64,000 nt of DNA from NCBI RefSeq assembly GCF_022458985.1, contig NC_061781.1:18383001-18447000 (forward strand), given 5' to 3'. Position numbers and translations under genes: made by a program. Positions 47,078-59,348 of the stretch are shown here, piece after piece (position 1 is the first letter of the stretch; each line of letters opens with the position of its first letter). The notes beneath the pieces were generated by a model that had not been told where the DNA came from, ran no database searches, and saw only the letters and a list, made by a program, of their open reading frames with translations. Source of the DNA: Mugil cephalus. Its lineage: Eukaryota > Chordata > Actinopteri > Mugiliformes > Mugilidae.

Positions 47078-49206
47078 TCAGAAGGGCGTCGCTTTGAAGT
47101 ATTCCTCCAGTGGAATGAGCGATACTCCTCCGACCCAGTCCTGCAGCCACACCTGGACCAGCTCCAGCTTCATGAAGAACCACTTGTGTCCCACTGGCCA
47201 CTTGGTCATCACAGGGTGCCTATGAAAAATAGAGCAGTCCATGAAAATGAATGCACCAAATGTTCCTCATATTCTGAGTGTTGAATCAAGCAGACAGGCA
47301 GCATTACAATATTACAGTCACCTTGAGAACATTGCCTCCTTTGCAAACGTGAGCTCCTCTGGGGGCACCTCCACCATCTTGCCTGTTAGTGTGAGGCGAG
47401 CACATCTGGGATCCTCTGGATCGTACACCATTTGCCTTGAAAAAAACAATACAACATGCTACCTCTGCAACACACGCGGTTCTTCATAGCTCACAGAAAA
47501 TCTGTTATAATTTAACTGAGGTTAATTCAGTCAAGTCAACTACTCAGGGGATTCAAAAACACCAGTGTCTCTGGTCGTCATCAGGGCACCAGCAGTTTGT
47601 GTTTTAGGGCCCTTTAGCAAATTAATCTGACCATGACTTCAGCGGAGGGAATTTAAAATCTGAAGCCTACCTGCAGAATTCCCCTTCAGCCTCTGAGAAG
47701 GTGAGGGAAGCATAGGGGTTGCTTTTGAGGTCTGAGACAGTGTTGTCCATTGGAGTGACATAAAAGTAAATCACTCCAGTGCTGTTGTCCAGAGGTCCAT
47801 CACTGATCGAGAAGATGTTCCCAAAGGGGAGACCTTTGATCTGAGAAGAAAACAGATATTAACAGTGACAGATGAGGGTAACAATGAATGAACTGAAAGC
47901 AGAACAAAGAGAAAAGGGGTATAAAAAAAATAATTCAAAAGGATTAACTGGAAAAACACTCTTACAACACATGGTGAATTTCACTAAAACAGCTGTTTGG
48001 GTGTCTTAAATCTAGATTAACGTATAAGATGATCAAAAATAAAGGCAACTTTATTAATGAAAGTACTTTTTCAGGGTTTGTTACTTTTTTGTCTCGTCTG
48101 TGAAGGTTCTCGGCCATGCAGGGCAGATGTTAAGACGTTGGGCAATAAATTATATCTCAGCCCACCTGCCCAGAGGGGTGTTTTCCAGTATCACACAGAT
48201 GGCTTGCTCTTCACTTCTTTCAAACTACTTGGCTTCTGTGGCTAAAATGTGTACGTTGTTCTCCTCAGTGTCTTGAAGGAAGCCATCTTTGTAAATAATG
48301 AAGGTGGACTAAGACCTAAAGTGTGCACAACTAACAGCTGTTCCTAATAAATACCTAAACTCCCTACCAGTCATTTACAACAGAAGGAACCACTTGGATG
48401 ATTGGTGAAATATCTTTTAGAGACTCAACAAGTCTGGTTGCCTTTGTTTTAGGTGTGTTTTGGACGCAAATACCTGACTGCCTTCACAGACAAGATAAGA
48501 CAAGACTAGACAACTGACTTTTTTTTTTTTTTTTTAAAAAATGTTCTTAGAATGAAATTAAAACACATGTGGTTGAGTTGATTCTTGCTCATGATTGGCC
48601 TATTAAATATGATACATCAATGCAGATCCCAGAGTGTTTGAGAACTTTACCTGTTAAATTTAAATGCACTGACCATGACCACATGTTTATTATGGTGTCA
48701 TGAAACAAACACACACACACACACACAAAAAAAGGTACACCCTGCCCAAGACCAGTCCCTTGTGCGTGTGTTACCTTGTCTTGAGTTGAAATGGTGGCCA
48801 AATGTCCCCAGTCACTGTAGTGAGCTATGTATCTGGCTGTCCTGGCAGTTTCCTGGTGTGGAGGAGGAGGTGGAGGAGAGCTGCTGCTGCTAGCAGACTT
48901 CTTCACCTTCTCCAACCGATATGAAAACAACCGAGAGGAGAGCTGGGCTACATTGTCGTCTTCGGGCTTGACCAGCTCTCCGGGGCTCTCCGCGCTATCT
49001 GCGAGGACGTCGGATAACGGATACCCCTGTTTCCACAACCCGGCACTGTCCACCAGGAGAGACGGGGCGACCTCCTCCGACAGGTCCGCGTCCTCCACCA
49101 CATCGTTGGAGGACACGACCCAGGACACGGAGCTCCTCAGGGTGTAGCCGAGGCACAGGGTCAGGATGCTGGCAAATACTGCCAAGGGAAAGCACCGGGG
49201 CCTCAT
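47078..49206 (-). CDS. creg2: Cellular repressor of E1A-stimulated genes 2, 285 aa
   Basis: Secreted or ER/Golgi glycoprotein of the CREG family, which has a flavin-reductase-like split barrel that has lost FMN binding. Four exons in minus order: 48775-49206, 47671-47840, 47322-47435, 47078-47219; phases join and give 285 aa (human about 290). I chose the ATG at 49206-49204 because it starts a signal peptide (MRPRCFPLAVFASILTLCLG) followed by SSVSW, as in human CREG2; the longer upstream frame lacks this. A Ser/Pro run (SSSSSPPPPPP) sits before the barrel. The barrel includes GLPFGN, an N-glycosylation site NST at residue 163, EGEFCR and DPEDPRC. CREG1 is less likely because the long acidic N-terminal region matches CREG2. 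In mammals CREG2 is not adjacent to MGAT4A. Confidence 0.94.
48709..48727. repeat. (AC)n microsatellite in creg2 intron 1
   Basis: About nine AC units followed by an A-run, 45 bp beyond the exon 1 donor of creg2. Confidence 0.85.
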
Positions 49207-51083
49207 ATCATTGATAAGGGAGAATGGCCGCCCTGCTCCACTCACTCCCTTGTTTACAAACTCACGTGTATGCGCTTTCGTAACACGGGGACACCAGACC
49301 GAGAGCGCGTGTCTACAGCGACCTCTACCGACACATCGGGGAAGAGCATTTTGTAACCGAGCCACTGAAGCTATTACACAACGGAGGAGAAATTACTGAT
49401 AGTGATATGCGGATCGATACTGAAATACCGACGGATCCGATACCAGGTCCTCTAAAATCGATTGTCAAATCTAAACATAGATACCTTTGATACTTCAGTC
49501 ATTCGAGGTAATGTAGATCATTAACAGGAACACAGTGGAAACTAAGTTACAAAATGATTGCGTTATAGCAACGCAACAAACCTTGTGAAACACCTCAGGT
49601 TAAAACACAACACAGAATACGAGGCATTTATGATGAGGAGGCCAGAAGAGGATAGCACAGTGTCAGAAGTAAATTTTCGTTTTTTATAGTAGATCTTAAT
49701 AAACTTATTTTAATGGTCTCATTTGTTTTTTGTTTTTTTTAGTGTCAGAAACACCATCCACTGTTTTTTTCCTGTTATTGTATAAGCTTTGCTATAAAGA
49801 AAATGTGTACTTGAACAAAGTATCGGTATTGGAATCGCGGATACCAGCCTGTATCGAATCGAACAGCAGTTGCCAACAGTGCATTTACTCACATAGCTGC
49901 ATATTTCACAAGATTTGAGGCGTACTATAATTAGACTAAATTTTATTTATATAGCATCAATAACAAATTATCTCAAGACACTTTATAAAACGGTCTGAAA
50001 CCAACAAAGCAAGCCTGAAGGCGACGGTGTCAAGGGAAATCTTATCCCATGCCATCCCAGGTAAATCCAAAAAAAATCCCTAAAATAATCCTTAAAACGA
50101 GAACATGGGTGAACATCACAGGAACATAGCATGACGACAAAAGGCATGGCATTGACACAGAAAACATGATAATGTGACAAAAACGAACATACACACACAT
50201 GGACAGAGGGATGATGAGACAAAGGTGTAACCAAATAGGGTGGCGTACACAATGAGAAACCAATAAAACAATCAAGGGGTGGAAAATACCGGGAATAGCC
50301 AGTACCAAGAATTCAAGGAATTTCCCAAAATAAATGAGTAAACTCAAAACATGTTCATGGTACAATGAAAAACATACAGAATCATGACACGTCCAGGTAG
50401 AGACAGAAAAGAGAAAGAGCAGCAGGAGAAATGACATAAACATCCATCTGTCATAGATACACACATCTGACTAAAGCAAACATGGCTGATGAGACCACGG
50501 CAGTAGATGTAGTATAGAGCTCCACAAGTCAGAAACACAACTCCAACCCAGAGACTGTACTATAGTGAATATAGTATATATATTTTATATGTGTGGTCAC
50601 TTGCCTTGCAATCTCATTGGATTGCATTTTTGTCAGGATTAATATTTGTCAGAGTAAACATTTCATGGTGGGCTCCTGCACAATGTGTTTATTTTACAGC
50701 TATGGATTTACTGCAAGACATAATCCTGTAAAACTGTGACATGAGCTGGATTCTGTTTGAATCAGCAAAATCTAAACATACTAAATTAACCCCTTTGACA
50801 AGCTCACTAAGCTTAATCAGTTCATTAAGACACGAGGGTGTGTCAGCAGGAAATTCCCAATAATACTTTTAGACAGCCAAAGTTAGCAAACACGACTTTT
50901 CAAAATATGAAGCCGTGCACCTTCGACGCTCATCCCACTTAGTTTACTTACACTAGCTCCTAGATGATAACAGAGTCATAAATATGGTATCCAATAGATA
51001 CTTAATAACAGAGCCAAGGTAGTATAAGATTACTGTTTGTCATAATGTCAGGCAACATCAAATAGATAAAAAAAAAGGTATTT
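49207..51083. other. Spacer upstream of creg2
   Basis: No coding exon is recognised. The first 200 bp should contain the creg2 promoter and 5' UTR. A fish dispersed repeat lies at about 49935-50045, listed separately. The rest is AT-rich with no further structure that I can see. Confidence 0.5.
49935..50045 (+). repeat. Dispersed fish repeat ('tttatttatatagc' family)
   Basis: TTTTATTTATATAGCATC, AATTATCTCAAGACACTTTA, then AAGCAAGCCTGAAGGCGACG. This resembles the very common teleost repeat beginning 'tttatttatatagcgcc...ctcaaggcgcttta'. Short and diverged. Confidence 0.6.
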
Positions 51084-51364
51084 ATTAGTTTGTGAGTCTC
51101 AATAAAAGTCTCAAACAAGACTCTACATATTACATCAGGAGCACATTTTAGATTATGTGTTTTTGTGCAATGTTTGTAGTGTGGTGTAGTTGGCATCTCT
51201 GTACATCATGTGGGTCTGTGTGGGATGTAGAATGTTTTTGACACTGTTTAATGTATGTGCACACTGTCCATAAACATAATAAAAAAAAAGGATTAAAAAA
51301 AAACTCGGGAGAAAAAAAATAAAATTCTCCTGAACTAATGAATTTGAATATCTGCATTTTGACC
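51084..51364. repeat. Direct repeat B, copy 1
   Basis: Starts ATTAGTTTGTGAGTCTCAAT and ends near TTTGAATATCTGCATTTTGA. It matches 52163-52448 over its whole length with small indels; the shared core includes TTTTTGTGCAATGTTTGTAG and TGTCCATAAACATAATAA. Confidence 0.9.
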
Positions 51365-51405
51365 CCAGCAGAGTTACACGCGGTGTCAGCCTTGGAGGAA
51401 CTAAC

Positions 51406-51557
51406 AGCCCAGAGTCACGTTTTCAGCTCACGAGCAGCCAGGTGCCCCTTATCAGCCTAATTAGCCACTCACCTGCGCTCCCGGGTCGGACCCTTCCCCC
51501 AAATCCTTGACGTCATCTTCACTCGGCTACAATTAGTTTGCGAGTCTCAATACAAGT
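51406..51557. repeat. Direct repeat A, copy 1
   Basis: AGCCCAGAGTCACGTTTTCA, CCTTATCAGCCTAATTAGCC, ACTCACCTGCGCTCCCG and CACTCGGCTACAATTAGTTT recur at 52041-52187. In copy 2, A runs directly into B; here A lies after B, separated from it by 41 bp. Confidence 0.9.
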
Positions 51558-52040
51558 CACAGCTTCTGTAGTTGCACCATCAACGTCTCATTCCGGTCCT
51601 TTAAGGATGTCACTGGGGCCTTATCCGCTTCCACCCTCTCTTAAGGGCCTGTACTTCTGCCCGCAGATCGTCCATCTCCACGGGCTGGCCAACGCATACG
51701 AAACGGGGCTTGCTTCAAACTGCCCAACGCAGCTGGCCGTCACGGGTAGCCCGGTCTTCGTGAGCCCCACTGCCTTGGTCTATGCCCTACTGACACCCTT
51801 CAGCCTTTGCCCGAAGTACTGGATTCAACCAGCCTATTACTACCCTAGTTCCTTTACCAGAGGAACCAGACGACCACACACACGCGGACTCAGTGCAACC
51901 AGGAGCGAAAAATTTGGAACCCGCTGGCGCATACTTGTTATAGGCGGCATAGCGGAATCAATTAAACTAAAACATCGAAAAAAGACCAAGGCAGCAGCTC
52001 ACTAGCTCACACAGGTGATCACCGACGCGCAAAAAAAAAA
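51558..52040 (+). other. A-tailed segment between the two A repeats
   Basis: About 480 bp, GC-richer than its flanks, ending in an 11-A run at 52031-52040 that touches repeat A copy 2. A frame at 51538-52005 is open for 155 codons but its start is TTG and the product resembles nothing known. On the minus strand a short ATG frame starts MDDLRAEVQALKRGW (from about 51676), faintly like a retroelement gag start, then stops. It is probably part of an LTR-type or retroposed element. Confidence 0.35.
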
Positions 52041-52448
52041 AGCCCAGAGTCACGTTTTCAGGCCACCAGCAAGTGTCCCTTATCAGCCTAATTAGCCACT
52101 CACCTGCGCTCCCGTGTGAGACCATTTCTCCAATTCCTTGACGCCACATTCACTCGGCTACAATTAGTTTGTGAGTCTCAATAAAAGTATCAAACAAGAC
52201 TCTACATATGGAGCACATATGTAGGAGCACATCATAGATTGTATAGTGTTTGTGTGTTTTTGTGCAATGTTTGTAGTGTCGTGTAGTAGGCATCTCTCTA
52301 CATCCTGTGGGTCTGTGTTGGATGTAGGATGGTTTTTTGACAGTTTAATGTATGTGCACATTGTCCATAAACATAATAATGATAAAAAAAACAGGGAAAA
52401 ACATAAAATTCTCTTGAACTAATGAATTTGAATTTCTGCATTTTGACC
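52041..52448. repeat. Direct repeats A and B, copy 2 (contiguous A-B unit)
   Basis: A (52041-52187) continues into B (52163-52448) through the shared ACAATTAGTTTGTGAGTCTC junction, giving an unbroken unit of about 408 bp. This appears to be the complete repeat, possibly a solo or terminal LTR. It ends about 370 bp from the cracdl stop codon on the 3' side of that gene. Confidence 0.75.
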
Positions 52449-52816
52449 AAGTGAATATGTGTGATTTTGTAATTCAATATCGTCTGTGGCAACGAAAGCA
52501 TTCGGCATTATAAATTTTATTATTTAACATAAACCTTTAACTGCAATGAACTGCTGAATCACACGTTAAACATTCTTTATAAACACACCTTATCTTAAAG
52601 TAGGTATATTTAAATGACATTTGAGAATATACTCTGCTTTTTTTTCAATAAAACATCAACACTTCACGATCGAACACAAACACAACAGCCTCGACAATTA
52701 GCGACAAGAGTTGAATCAACACGTCTGACAGCCCCAGGAAACATGCAGCACGTTAACCTCAATGACGGTAGTCTGCATGGATGTTTACATTCTTGATTTC
52801 ACACTCCGTTTCCTTG

Positions 52817-55800
52817 TTAGTCCATGGTCTTATCGCTCCAGGCCATTGACTTCCTCTTGGCTAGTTCCATCCAGGATGGCTGTCCGCTGTCGGACATCGA
52901 CTGCAACACCGATGGCAAAGTGGGCGACGACGACGAAGGCAGTGAAGACGCCACTGTGTTTTTTCGCTGCCATTTGTCCTCTCGAGGCCTTTCTGGAACT
53001 TTGGTGGGACTTGATTCTATGAAAACAAAATCCTGTGTCACATTGCTGCACATGAAGAGCTTGTACAGTTTTCATTATAGAGGGTATGCACGTGACGTCA
53101 CAGTAAGCGAAGTCTCTACTGAGAAGTAAATGGATCGCTGCGTTACAAAGAGACAACTGGAATCCAGGCACAGAAACCTGTTGTTGTGGTTCACATTTAG
53201 TGTCAGGTAATATTAATTTGTAATATTAATATTAAACTCTGACGAAGTAATTCCTTAAATTACTTCTTAATTTATGTCCTGGAGGGCTGTCAGATAAAGT
53301 TGTTGATGTTCTTTTGGCACAATACTGCTGACAGTAACTATTTCACTTCCAACAATAAATAGCAATAAATAGAATATTTGTGATCACCTCGTCATACTTT
53401 TAACATCCGGTCGGACGCTACAGTATTGTATGGCTAGTAAAGGTCTTAGCCTTAGCATCTTTTATTAAGCTACATTTATCATAACTGAAATTATTTAAAA
53501 CTAACGGAAACTAACTAAAACTAAGGCTAATCCATTTTTCCCCCCAAATCCACACTAGTTTGTATGGATCATTGTCGAGTCCAATTGTCCTTAATTTGAA
53601 CTGATAATTCACATTTTTCCCAGTCTCGCTGTATTTACTGAAACATTTCACTGTGTTTTATCAGTCAGGGGGGCGTGGCCCCAGGCGGCAGTGACGTCAA
53701 TGCATACCCTCCATTATCACTACTATATATCAACACACCTGCAAGTTTTACCCCTTGTCTTCCCTCTGGCGTTGTGTCTTTGCTTTGAGGTGACGTTCCT
53801 GTCAAGGCGGAGGCCTCATCGGATGCCTGCATTTCTGTTTGAACCTTCCTCAATTCCACCTGAGATAAAATACTATATGTTAGAGCATCATGATATCTTG
53901 GCAGTGGTAGTTGAGCAAAACATCTAGTCATGCTCTGTAATTCAGTAATTGCCAAAAGCTGCCAGTGAAAGCTGAAAAATTCCTGCATTCCAAAACCTAT
54001 TTAAAATAAATCACTGAGCCACCAGTTGTTCTGCGTGACATCTTCAACGTGTTCATGTACTTATTAGAGGACCAAATGTGAAAACTAGTCCACTTTTTAG
54101 CTGTATCTCCTAAAAACTACAACCCATGCTATTTTAGGAAGTCACTTCTTTTTCTTTTCTTTTTTTTAATGTTTCATTACATTAGTGACCTGTTTTATGG
54201 TGTTCAGCATGAAGAGGGTTCAGATCAGGGAAATCAAATAAGTATTGAGAGGATGACATATCACACGTGATATGAAAGACAGCAAAGAAGTACCACAAAC
54301 CCCCTTGGGTCCAGGTGCCATGGTCCCCTGTGCCCGTTCCAAAAAAACAGCCCTCTCGCTCAGTGAACCAGCCCAAACCGCTCGCCTGATTGAGTTCGAC
54401 TCCTTTCGCACCGGGGTTTCTCTTTCCAAACTTCCGAAGGCTGAAGCCGGAGGAGGAGTGGCAGTTGATGTGACAGCAGAAACTGAAGCTGAAGTTGTGG
54501 ATTTGAGCTGGTTGGTGGGTTGCAGATCTCTATTGCTCCAAGGGGGTTGCTGCTGGCCTGAGGGGAGGTGAGACTTTGGAGGAGACTGTGTGGTGTTCCC
54601 CTGTGCAAACTGAGATGTGGTTTCTGGTTGTGAGGAGGAGCGAAACCGGGACTGGGTTGTCCATGGAACGGTCCGTACAGACTGTGAGACAGACTGACTT
54701 GTAATTGACTGATCTTCACTGCTTTGCCTTGACGTTTGTTGCTCTTTAGAGGTATTTGACTGAACAGGCGTTGTCACTGACATTTTCTGTTGCCCCGCCA
54801 CCGGAGACGGTTTGACGGTCTGCACTTGACTTGGAACAGTTTCTGCTTTTTTTGTTTCCCCCGGCCGTTGATTTGCAGCTTGTACAGGCGTTGCACTTTG
54901 TTGCATCTTTACAGTCTGGGTCAGCACTTGTGCAGCAGTCTCTGTTTGACTCGTGGACTGCACTTGTGCTTGGGTTCGACCTGGAGTTTGCGTATTTGTC
55001 TGTGCATTGCTTGTAAAATCTCTGGGGAATCTGCTAGTGAAAAGCTGTTGCAGGCTCCTAGTCTTTTCCATTGCCAGACTCATCCAGGACACCTCGGACG
55101 GGGCCGTCTGAGGGGCAGGTTGCGGTTCCTGGGGTTTACTCTCTGCTTCTCTGGGGTTTGTGGAGGCCATTGGGACCTCAGCAGGCATGACAGGGGGACT
55201 GCTGTCAATCGGAGCATTATCCTTGATTGGAACGTGGAAGTCAGACGGGACGAGACCTGAGGAGTGACACGATCTGTTAGATATGCTTGGCAGCACTGTT
55301 AAAGGTATCCAGTGTAGCGTTTTAATGAGTACAAAATTCCCCTGTCATCAGAAAGCATCTTATCTTTCTGAAGTACTTATTTACCATGTGAAAGGTGTTT
55401 CACAGACGCAGCATTACAGTACGTATCTGTATAATGTTTAACTCTGCAGGGAATCAAAAATATTCCAAATGTCTAATTATAAATCTTCAAGGGCAATACA
55501 GTGTGTTTGTAAACAAAGGTCCTTTTAAACTTAAAAGTGCATGACTGAAGAATTTTTATGTGGGTGAATATATAATTTAGGGACCATGGGATATACCTTG
55601 CACACATTTTTATTAAAAGTAAAAAAACAAAAGTTCTTATGTTCCTCATGATCATGTCTGTACAAAATCCATAATCATTTATTATGGAAACAATCAGTTA
55701 TTAATATAAAAAAAGACTAGATATCTGTTAAATGTCAACTAAATAACCGTCCGAATTTAATAACAACCAACTTTTAGTCAATATATCATATTTTATGTGG

Positions 55801-58800
55801 AAAATAACTTTGTATCTGTGTCTGAGAAATCACTTCCAACTAAGTTACCCACTGAAAACACATTACATTACACCTCGAAAGGAAAATCACATGACCTGCT
55901 CCAAGGTATGTTTTTTCTCCTCTTTATTAACTATCTAATATAAAGTAGCTTGTGAGTCAAGTGTTACATTTCAACAGTGTCATTAAAATATGTTCAATGT
56001 ACTCAATTGTATATATAATATTTAGAAGAATCTTTCCATAACAATACCATGTGGTGACTGGTTATAAGTGGCCATGTTGTTTTTAGGCCTGAAAACAGCC
56101 AAAATGTGATCAACTATGATACCTGTCAACTATGTACTATTATACATTGACCCATGTGATATTTATTTGCACATCAATGGACATTATTAATGCATTATGA
56201 ATATTAAGAGCCATATTAACAGTTCTCAGAGACTCACCTGTTGGTCTGACTTCTTCAGTGGTGGACGTGGTGCTAACCATGTTCGCTGGCAGTCTTTCAC
56301 ACACAGAACTGGCATTATCACTTATTTTCAGTCTTTTTTGCTCCACAGTCTTCGCGTTCCGGTCCGTAGCAGAATCAGACCGAAGTCTGATCGACTGAGA
56401 TGTGGAGCGCAGTTTAACGCCGAACGCTGTCTTTCCGTCTTCCTCCTGAACCTCCTGAACCTCCTTCGCCTCCACTGCCTCTTCCACCTCCTCCTGGCTG
56501 CTCTCCAGTTCCCCTCCTTCCACGCCACCCGGAGGGACATTTTTAGACGGTTCGTCTGATTCTACCTTTTTAAGGCTGTCCTTCCTCTCCCATGGGACAA
56601 CTGGGGTCGCGGGTGGCGTTGCATCTTGCCCAAGTCTTCTCAAAGAGAAGGGGCTTGCTCTGAGCTGGACGCTTCTAAATTCCTCCCTTTCCTTCAAACT
56701 TTTCTCTTCAACCGCCTCGATTGTCTTATGCTTAGTTTCAGTGTGTCCCAGCACTCCTATAAAACTCCCCGATCGTGGTCTTTCGCTGTCCTGGTTTGGG
56801 GAAGTGTTGACGGATAAATGGAAAGAGCCAGATCCTGGGGCAGATCTTTTAAATCCTCTCATGCTCTCGCCTTCAACTTCAACCTGTCGAAGGGAAGAAG
56901 ACCTGAAGGCCGCCATCGAGGTGGGGGCGGCGGGCAGCTGGTCGGGGGAGGCTTCATCCTTGTTGAGAGTACTCTTCTTGTAATGGAACGTCACTTGTAT
57001 CTCCCCTTCTGTTTTGTTCTTCAGTTCTGACTCTATGAAGGACGAGTGAGGCCGCTCATTATACCCTGCATCCACACCTCTTCGAAGTCTGACTCGGGGG
57101 AAAATCGGGGAGGACGGAGGGGTTAGTATTGCAGGAAAATCAAGGTCCTGTTGGGGAAAACTCAGACTGGACGATTTGGGAGTTGCCTCTAATGTGACTT
57201 GTGCTACTTCTGCAGGTTTGAAAAGAGGAGAGACGTAAGTCACGACAGGAATATTGATCCTTCCTTCTTCTGCTGTCATTGTCGCCTCCTCTTGAACACA
57301 GAGCAGCTCTTGCTCTTTCTCGGACTCGGGGTGGTCGATGTTGTTCAGGATGTCCGTGTGAGACTTAGACTGAGTCTGTAAAAGAGAGACATCAAGTGAA
57401 GGAGGTATGATTTGTGTTTTTACAAGCAGTGCCGTATTTACACAGTAGTGAAAAAGGTCACTCACCACGTCAGGTTTCTTCTTAGTGCCGGCCCTCTGGT
57501 TTTTGGGTTTGACAGACATCCGGTGACGTGCAGCCGAAGTGTCCAAGCAGGGGCTGAATTGGGCTGGTGTGCTAAAGTCTAACGGGGCCTCGACAGAAGA
57601 GGAAGACAAGGAATTGGAAGGGACGGAAAGTGGGTAAGAATTGGACGGGGTCGGTGGAAGAGATTTGGCGGGTGCAGGATTGGGGCTGGAATAGAGAGGC
57701 TGGGAGGTTGGCTGGGATGTCATCTGAAAATGAGAGCACAACAAAAGTGTTACATAGCAAATAAAGAAAAAAATGTTTTAAAGACAAATGCCTTTAAAAC
57801 AAAAAGTTTGGACTTTAAAAAATCTTATTCTTGCATTCAATTGATGTCCACGTGTAATAATAATAATAATAAAAAGGGATCAATGTGACTATTGTACGGT
57901 GTGGCACATTCTTTCGTTACACACACAAAAAACAAGGACATTGCAGTTTATTTTGAGTAAATCCCGCATAAATAAATCCTCACGAGTGCACTCACTGTGC
58001 ATTAATCTGTGCCTTAAAATAGTCCCCAGCATGTTCGGTGCTTACTCCTTGTTCGAGGAAAAAAATGTTTGCAAAAAACTCTACAGAGTGCAGCTGTTCA
58101 AGGGATTATCATACAGTATTCTTTTTTTTTCACATTAAACTGTATGAGTATGTATAAATTGTAACCTATTATGAATGAGTCCACAGTCCACAGAAGCAAT
58201 CGGACAAGACTCTGTTTTATACTGCCTCCAAAAAAGTTATGGCTGTGTTAAACAGAGTTTAAATTTCTGAAAATATGAGAATTTCTGAGAATATGCGTCA
58301 CTCGAAATCGTAAAAAAAAAATTATTCTCTCAGATCCACAGATGTATTCTTGAAGATAAATGATCGTGAACATCGTAGCTGCTTAACTGGGATGATAAAT
58401 CACCTCGACGAGGATGCCTCCTTCGGGGATATCATAAGGGCTGTGCTCCAAATGACCACCTGCATCGTCGGGACGTCTGATCGGACAAACCATGGGCGGC
58501 GGACCGAAATGCATCTTCTGCTTCTGAAGCTTTATCTTTAAAAGCACAAAACCAGAAAATCATTTACACCATGTCTCCTCTGAATTTGACGTTCCCACCA
58601 ACATACCTACAATAAAAAAAAAAGTCTGTACCTGCAGAGCTTTAATTTTGCTGTGCACGTTCTCCTGAGATAAGACCCTGGCTGGCTCAGCATCTGTCAG
58701 AACCTGATCAGCCAGGAAGATGCTGTCGTGGGACAATGCTCGCGACCCCATCACGCCCTGTGGGCATCTGAGTTAGCAGAATGGGAGAGCAAACAAGAAA

Positions 58801-59348
58801 GGGGCTAAAAAAATAAAAAAATAAGGGCGCAAACGTGAATCTGTGAAAGGTTTCCTGTCAGAAACACACTCACGCCAAATCTTCATCCGATCCTAGTCCC
58901 TTTCCTGCAGTGATGTCACTGGCTGACTGGCTGAGTTTGGCCTTTCCGTCTCCGCCGGCTCTCTTACTCCTTCCGAACAGACGTGTTTTCAGAGCCTTGA
59001 GCTTGGACTTTTTACGTCCTAATGGAGATTGAGAGTGAGACCGATCCAGGTCAGCTCTCTCTCACGTACACAAGCACGTGACCACCCCTCCACATCCTAT
59101 ACCGGGTTCTCTGACGATCTTTTCCATGTGTTACATCAAACGTGCGCAAACTTGTAGGATCTACATATGACAGCAACAGTGCTTCACGTGTGCTGATCAT
59201 GCCTTTTAACGTTACGCAGAGGTTCTTAGTTAGTCTAATTCATAGCTTGTTTTGTAAAACCTGCGTCCGTTTCACAATAGCACCTTATGTAAATCTCACC
59301 TGGAATGTCCTCTGTGCTTTCTCCTGTGTCTCCAGAGAAAGTCTCCAT
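52817..59348 (-). CDS. cracdl: CRACD-like protein (KIAA1211L), capping-protein-inhibiting actin regulator, 1044 aa
   Basis: Paralogue of CRACD, which binds capping protein and promotes actin polymerisation; a cytoskeletal role is inferred. Exons in minus order: 59300-59348 (ATG onward), 58874-59018, 58632-58767, 58404-58535, 57466-57723, 56238-57375, 54301-55256, 53739-53859, 52817-53016. All phases join to 1045 codons (human about 960 aa). Marks seen: basic KKSKLKALKTRLFGRSKR, then GSRALSHDSIFL, FGPPPMVCPIRRP, RHRMSVKPKNQR, KTAFGVKLRSTSQSIRLRS, EVSWMSLAMEKTRSLQQ and the C-terminal QPSWMELAKRKSMAWSD. Most of the chain is Ser/Pro/Glu-rich and probably disordered; exon 54301-55256 has a long Gln/Thr/Ser tract. 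The AATAAA on the minus strand at 52516-52521 is a candidate transcript end. The true start may lie further upstream (see 60998-61113). Confidence 0.93.

Noticed and set aside
49207-49365. Longer creg2 start extending upstream of the ATG at 49206
   Set aside because: The extension would bury the signal peptide and does not match CREG2. It is open by chance in the 5' UTR or promoter.
51538-52005. Plus-strand 155-codon frame
   Set aside because: It starts at TTG inside repeat A and resembles nothing known. I kept only the surrounding repeat structure.
54790-55260. Plus-strand 156-codon frame
   Set aside because: It is antisense to the cracdl exon 54301-55256 and arises from that exon's composition.
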